The notes under the pieces: model-generated
Told to the model about the DNA's origin: nothing
The model's input: the letters and a program-made list of their open reading frames with translations, nothing else
Databases searched by the model: none
Shown: positions 60,530 to 64,000 of the stretch, piece after piece
Layout of the letters: each line of letters begins with the position of its first letter
Numbering within the stretch: the first letter of the stretch is position 1
Translations under genes and position numbers: made by a program
Assembly (NCBI GenBank): GCA_001701135.1
Contig: DAAN01000019.1
Location: forward strand, 133,236 to 197,235
Length of the DNA stretch: 64,000 nt
Reading direction: 5' to 3'
From: Bacteroidales bacterium H3
Lineage (GTDB): Bacteria > Bacteroidota > Bacteroidia > Bacteroidales > Muribaculaceae

Positions 60530-60571
60530 AAGGTTTAGGGGCTTGTAGCATAAGGTTTAGGGGTTAGGGTT
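60530..60571. repeat. AAGGTTTAGGGG low-complexity repeat
   Basis: AAGGTTTAGGGG occurs at 60530-60541 and 60552-60563, followed by TTAGGGTT. It lies in the 588-base gap between fba and the sigma factor gene; the rest of that gap consists of the hairpin repeats listed next and AT-rich sequence. Confidence 0.6.
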
Positions 60572-60630
60572 GAAAGTTTAAAGTTTAGATAATACATTCT
60601 TAATAGACCATTATTCAATCGTTCATATCC

Positions 60631-60732
60631 CGGCGGTTAGAAAACCGCCGCCCCACACAGCCTCCCTCCGCCCGCCTACTGGTGCTACCGCAAACGTATA
60701 GACTTGTGGAAAGGCGGCTTTCTTGCCGCCTT
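60631..60732. repeat. Paired GC-hairpin repeat, copy A
   Basis: Two hairpins are about 60 bases apart: GGCGGTT-AGAA-AACCGCC (60632-60649) and AAGGCGGC-TTTCTT-GCCGCCTT (60711-60732), with the link CGCCCCACACAGCCTCCCTC. The same arrangement recurs at 62983 (copy C). Confidence 0.8.
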
Positions 60733-60766
60733 TATATAACCGACTATAAATGATTAAGGTTCTACT

Positions 60767-60811
60767 GTTTATTAAACGGCGGTTAGAAAACCGCCGCCCC
60801 ATACAGCCTCC
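60767..60811. repeat. Left 45-bp direct repeat of the sigma cassette (copy B)
   Basis: The 45 bases begin GTTTATTAAACGGCGGTTAG, contain the hairpin GGCGGTT-AGAA-AACCGCC, and end CAGCCTCC. They are identical to 62983-63027. The element is cut off here: the second hairpin is missing and the sequence passes into the AT-rich cassette. Confidence 0.88.
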
Positions 60812-60812
60812 T

Positions 60813-60868
60813 CACAATTATACATATTGGTATCGTTTATCACAATTATACATTTTGGTATCTTTTAT
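60813..60868. repeat. 28-bp tandem repeat upstream of the sigma gene
   Basis: Two 28-base units starting CACAATTATACATATTGGTA (60813-60840) and CACAATTATACATTTTGGTA (60841-60868) differ at two positions. CACAATTATACA appears a third time near 60949. These could be binding sites controlling the sigma operon, 180 bases upstream of its start. Confidence 0.75.
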
Positions 60869-61050
60869 AATTTATCATCCCGGCCATTGATACCGTGGCA
60901 ATGGGCTTTCCCCGTGGGTGGGAGAACGAGCCCCTGTAACGATAGGCACAATTATACAAGGCGGCCGAGGATGGAAATTGTGTACATTCTCGCCCTTCTT
61001 TTGAAAAAAATGTCTTTCATTTAAATCTTTTTCGGACTTTTAGAGTCTTT

Positions 61051-61599
61051 ATGTCAGATGCATCTCAAAAACGTAAAGATAAAGATCATGAATACAAAAA
61101 CGACGTCAAAATGAAAGAACTCGCTGAACACTTTCAACAGGAACAACCGCACTTGATGAGGTATGCCTGCTACCGTCTTGGTGATACAGACGATGCGAAA
61201 GATGCGCTGCAAGATACCTTCCTTAAAATCAGCTCAAAATTCTCTGATGAGAAGAGCGTTGAAGTGAGAGACTGGCGCAACTATATCTTTCGTGTACTCT
61301 CTAACTTGTGTTCCTCACGACTTACTGCATTGGGAAAACTCAGGACAATACCCTTGGACGCTTGCCTTGACATAGCAGATCTCCCAACGGAAAACGACGA
61401 ATCGGACTACCAACGAATTGCCAAGCTACTTGTGGAAATCCCAGAGGAACAGGCCGAGGTCATACGTCTTCGAATCTATGGAAACAACAGCTTTGCTAAT
61501 GTAGCCGAGATTCTTTCTCTACCCCTGCCCACGGTGAAATCTCGTTTTCTCTACGGACTGGAGAAAATCCGCAAGGCAATGAAACAAACGAATCATTAA
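61051..61599 (+). CDS. ECF-type RNA polymerase sigma factor
   Basis: The 182-residue protein has sigma region 2 (about residues 30-95: EQPHLMRYACYRLGDTDDAKDALQDTF, IFRVLSNLC) and region 4 (about 125-175: IPEEQAEVIRLRIYGNNSFA, then LPLPTVKSRFLYGLEKIRKAM with the HTH). A charged 23-residue start precedes region 2. Composition is clearly more AT-rich than neighbouring genes. It is cotranscribed with a zinc-finger anti-sigma gene 14 bases downstream, which presumably holds it at the membrane. Confidence 0.92.
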   Translation: MSDASQKRKDKDHEYKNDVKMKELAEHFQQEQPHLMRYACYRLGDTDDAKDALQDTFLKISSKFSDEKSVEVRDWRNYIFRVLSNLCSSRLTALGKLRTIPLDACLDIADLPTENDESDYQRIAKLLVEIPEEQAEVIRLRIYGNNSFANVAEILSLPLPTVKSRFLYGLEKIRKAMKQTNH

Positions 61600-61613
61600 C
61601 ATTAAAAAGTACC

Positions 61614-62903
61614 TTGACTATGAATTGCAAGGAATTTAAAGATAAGGTGGTTGACCTTTTTGATACCACAATCGACATGCAGACGCAGGCAGAATGTAAG
61701 GCACACATGGCTGAGTGTCCCGAATGTAAGGCCTATTATGAAGAACTGGCCGAAGCGTTTAATGCCTTACAACCACATGAGACATCTGCCCAACCAACTA
61801 TCAGCAGACCAGTCTGCAAGCAGCACCATCTCTGGCGCCCCATCGCTGCCGCCGCAGTGTTCCTCCTGGGATTCTTTCTCGGTTGGAGCCACCTTTTCTC
61901 CACATCCGCTGTGGCCAAGACTCCACGCGGCCAACTCTTTGAGCAGTGGATTAAAAGTGTGCAGAATGTGGGCAGTTTCCAAATGGCAGTCTATGCCCGC
62001 ACAACGTCCAATGAAAACTTTGCTTATTTCGACCCAAAAGCCGACTTCGCGAGAATAGACATCGGACTCCTGAGACAGAATGACAGCGTGTTCTATCGTG
62101 TAGAGAAACAGAATGGGCGTGTTATCGTATTCGACGGCCAGAATCAATATATGTGGGTTCCTAACGCGCACTACGTAAAAGGGCCTCGTGCTGCCAATTT
62201 CCTAGAATACTTTATCAACCTGCTCTACCCCGAGCGTCTGCTGACTATGCAGAAATCTGCCATCGATTTTTCCAAGAAGAACGAAGTGATACGCACCGAA
62301 AGTGATTCAACCATCACCTTGACATTCAAGGGAACAGAGAAAAACAGCGACCTGCAACAACTGCTTGAGACTGGCAAGATGGGGGATTGTGAGGTGGAAG
62401 TGGAGAATGTATTCACAAAAAACGACGGGCTGCTGCGCTTTGTCAAGCTCTGGGTTGTCAATGATGTCCAGAAGACCCTCCTGCTTTATATCGATAATAT
62501 CCAATATAACGTCATGATGAATCGTGTCAATCTCATTCAAATCCCAGACACTCAATGGACGGATGTAACAGAAATGACATCTTCGACAGCCGATGACAGA
62601 CTCAGCAAACTCCAAAATGAGACTGCTACCCAAGCCGCCCGGCGCATACTCCAAGCCATCATCAGCGCCGACAACAGCCAAGCCAGTGAAGCACTTGTAA
62701 ATTACAAGAACGTACTCCCCGCGCTGAGCGAGAATATGAAAGGATGTAAAGTCTCAGAATTCAAAGAACGTCGCGATGGCGATTATGTTGGCACCTATGT
62801 GTTCTACACCTTGTCGCATCCCGATGGGAGACAAGAGCAGAAGCACATCGCTATCAGAAACGACAACGAAAAGCATATCTGGGTAGCTGATGGTGGGCTA
62901 TAG
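61614..62903 (+). CDS. Anti-sigma factor fused to a LolA/RseB-like periplasmic domain
   Basis: The 429-residue protein starts with a zf-HC2 zinc-binding anti-sigma domain (H-x3-C-x2-C in AHMAECPECKAYY, about residues 31-42), then one transmembrane helix (PIAAAAVFLLGFFLGWSHLF, about 70-92), then a long periplasmic part. The first ~200 periplasmic residues resemble LolA/RseB-type lipoprotein-binding folds (FYRVEKQNGRVIVFDGQNQY). The C-terminal ~100 residues (SKLQNETATQAARRILQAII and onward) form an unassigned domain. Presumably the periplasmic part senses envelope state and frees the sigma factor; the signal is unknown. AT-rich like its partner. Confidence 0.85.
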   Translation: MTMNCKEFKDKVVDLFDTTIDMQTQAECKAHMAECPECKAYYEELAEAFNALQPHETSAQPTISRPVCKQHHLWRPIAAAAVFLLGFFLGWSHLFSTSAVAKTPRGQLFEQWIKSVQNVGSFQMAVYARTTSNENFAYFDPKADFARIDIGLLRQNDSVFYRVEKQNGRVIVFDGQNQYMWVPNAHYVKGPRAANFLEYFINLLYPERLLTMQKSAIDFSKKNEVIRTESDSTITLTFKGTEKNSDLQQLLETGKMGDCEVEVENVFTKNDGLLRFVKLWVVNDVQKTLLLYIDNIQYNVMMNRVNLIQIPDTQWTDVTEMTSSTADDRLSKLQNETATQAARRILQAIISADNSQASEALVNYKNVLPALSENMKGCKVSEFKERRDGDYVGTYVFYTLSHPDGRQEQKHIAIRNDNEKHIWVADGGL

Positions 62904-62930
62904 TTAATTGCACCAGTACCAATAAGCATA

Positions 62931-62967
62931 CCTCTCCGTTTGCTTGCTACTGCAAGTAACGGGGAGG
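62931..62967 (+). terminator. Hairpin after the anti-sigma gene
   Basis: CCTCTCCGTT (62931-62940) pairs with AACGGGGAGG (62958-62967), with an inner CTTGC/GCAAG. Only a weak TCTTTG follows, so termination may be partial. Confidence 0.6.
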
Positions 62968-62982
62968 GTCTTTGTGACATTT

Positions 62983-63091
62983 GTTTATTAAACGGCGGTT
63001 AGAAAACCGCCGCCCCATACAGCCTCCCTCCGTCCGCCTACTGCACGAAAACGTATAAGGCCTGTGTGGGGAGGCGGCTTTCCAGCCGCCT
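62983..63091. repeat. Right 45-bp direct repeat and complete hairpin pair (copy C)
   Basis: Bases 62983-63027 are identical to 60767-60811. The unit then continues as in copy A to a second hairpin AGGCGGC-TTTCCA-GCCGCCT (63072-63091). Confidence 0.88.
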
Positions 63092-63124
63092 GCATATAAA
63101 AGATTCAGGTACCTATTATTCATA

Positions 63125-63155
63125 TACGGCGGCAGGAAAGCCGCCGCCCCACAAC
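63125..63155. repeat. Single GC hairpin, copy D
   Basis: GGCGGC-AGGAAA-GCCGCC (63128-63145) followed by GCCCCACA, the same link sequence as in copies A to C. It lies 20 bases from the stop of the convergent hydrolase gene. Confidence 0.7.
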
Positions 63156-63175
63156 TGCCGCCTGTATATATTTTT

Positions 63176-64000
63176 TTAGGGTCGGATGCGACGGCGGGCG
63201 GCGGGGTAGACCGTGAGGGAGCGGGCACGGATGGCGGGAACGTCGAGGCGCAGACGGTCGAGGCGGAACGCGTGCTTTGAGCGCGCCTTGCGATCGTTGA
63301 CAAATCCGCGTTCGCGCACTCGCGGCGCAGGGGGCGTGGCGATCGCAGCGGGCACGGAATCGAGGGTGACAGCATGCACCTCCGAGAGGGGCGGAAACCC
63401 AACCACGCTCCACATGATCATAGTCTCGGCTGGATTCTCACCCGGCAGCGGTCCCTCGACCACCACCGACGCGCACGAACTCCAGCGGGGTATCACATCG
63501 CCGTTGTCGGGCCGGCGGATGGCCGTGCCGTCGAGCAGATCTACACCTTTTTCAGGCAGATAGAACGAGCGCGACAGCGTCTCGATGAAATCCTCGGCAG
63601 CTACCTCGCCGGGGCTTGCCCAGGGGCGTCGGGTCGCCGTCACCGAATCGAGCAGATGCGTCTCGGCGCAATGGCGCGACACGCCAAGACGCCCTTTGCG
63701 GCCGCCCGAGAGGGAATAGTTGGTGCGCGTGAGCAGCCCCTCGTCATCGCCACCGGCCCACTCCTCACCGAGCGCCACCGCCGAGAGGGAATCGACCGGA
63801 AAGACGCGCAGCGCACTGCGGTCCGAAATCTCGAAATATGCGCCGTGCCCCTCCGCATCGAAAGCCCCGAAATTGGCCTGCACGCCCAGCCGGTCGCCGT
63901 TGTCGCGCAGCATCCGTTGGAAATCGGCCAGAGTGGCGCAGCGTCGCAGCGCCGCCGACATCACGAACCCCTCGCGGTCCTGCCGGTCGGGCGCCGGGGC
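63176..64000 (-). CDS. C45/acyltransferase-type Ntn hydrolase, C-terminal part
   Basis: The frame is open to the window edge, so the N-terminus and the autoprocessing nucleophile are not visible. What can be seen is VQANFGAFDAEGHGAYFEISDR, TRTNYSLSGG and RHCAETHLLDS, a pattern found in the C45 (isopenicillin-N acyltransferase-like) and linear-amide hydrolase group, and a later WSVVGFPPLSEVHAV. The in-frame Met at base 63964 is probably internal. The C-terminal ~50 residues are Arg-rich. Specific substrate unknown. Confidence 0.65.
   Translation of the reverse strand, partial: APAPDRQDREGFVMSAALRRCATLADFQRMLRDNGDRLGVQANFGAFDAEGHGAYFEISDRSALRVFPVDSLSAVALGEEWAGGDDEGLLTRTNYSLSGGRKGRLGVSRHCAETHLLDSVTATRRPWASPGEVAAEDFIETLSRSFYLPEKGVDLLDGTAIRRPDNGDVIPRWSSCASVVVEGPLPGENPAETMIMWSVVGFPPLSEVHAVTLDSVPAAIATPPAPRVRERGFVNDRKARSKHAFRLDRLRLDVPAIRARSLTVYPAARRRIRP

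Noticed and set aside
60530..60571. TTAGGG-rich, telomere-like stretch
   Set aside because: Only two short AAGGTTTAGGGG units and one TTAGGGTT occur, in an ordinary spacer after a terminator. Such low-complexity spacers need no telomere explanation.
60631..63155. Possible CRISPR array
   Set aside because: Repeats are few, of unequal spacing, each an internal hairpin pair, with genes between them, and no cas genes are present.
63964..64000. ATG at 63964 as the true start of the Ntn hydrolase
   Set aside because: The frame remains open to the edge with plausible coding sequence (DREGFV before the Met), and the nucleophile region expected at the N-terminus is missing, so the gene continues outside.

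Overview
The window is 64 kb of a GC-rich Bacteroidales chromosome, most likely from the Muribaculaceae (S24-7) or a close relative. The order follows from a type IX secretion core operon (porT-porP-gldK/L/M/N), the -33/-7 promoters TTTG-N19/20-TAnnTTTG, the near absence of Shine-Dalgarno sequences, the rpsU-xerC-hpf and DUF5683-mltD neighbourhoods, and a GH97 alpha-glucosidase. The family is inferred from GC content and gene content only.

Layout. 1-12.4 kb: the 3' part of recJ, then a convergent six-gene minus-strand operon (GT2, amidase, GT2-DUF4922 fusion, SpoIID, AmpG/MurT-type permease, NamZ, BadF-type sugar kinase) that looks like a peptidoglycan-fragment (MurNAc) scavenging pathway. 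12.4-15.2 kb: folB, a 250-bp inverted-repeat element, an HD hydrolase and a TrpB2. 15.4-22.6 kb: the T9SS operon on the minus strand. 22.7-28.1 kb: a small lipoprotein, a queuosine-precursor transporter behind a candidate preQ1-I riboswitch, HU, a 29-residue ribosomal-type peptide, RNase G and guaA. 28.1-31.8 kb: two paralogous GT-C-like membrane proteins flanking a small membrane protein with a structured leader. 31.9-51.5 kb: envelope and housekeeping genes (DUF5683, mltD, serB, mtaB, LpxL-like, GT2, KefB-like, yraN, dut, TPR, DUF4292, envC, flippase, rsmA, mgtE). 51.7 kb: tRNA-Gln. 52-56 kb: a divergent pair, GH97 glucosidase and a membrane TPR/HTH regulator. 56-60.5 kb: rpsU-xerC-hpf, trpS and fba. 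60.6-63.2 kb: an AT-richer ECF sigma/anti-sigma cassette between 45-bp direct repeats. 63.2-64 kb: a partial Ntn-type hydrolase.

The most interesting non-coding signals are these. (1) A dispersed repeat family, consensus AGAGCTTGTTTAATAATAAA, has one full-length palindromic copy and several solo or deleted copies. (2) A 46-nt hairpin core is shared by two otherwise different intergenic palindromic elements, with compensatory changes in the stem. (3) A preQ1-I riboswitch abuts its start codon. (4) A lone canonical Shine-Dalgarno precedes hpf, next to rpsU. (5) Several promoters sit so close to start codons that the mRNAs should be leaderless or nearly so. (6) The sigma cassette has flanking direct repeats. 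Everything here was read by eye; no database search or folding was run.
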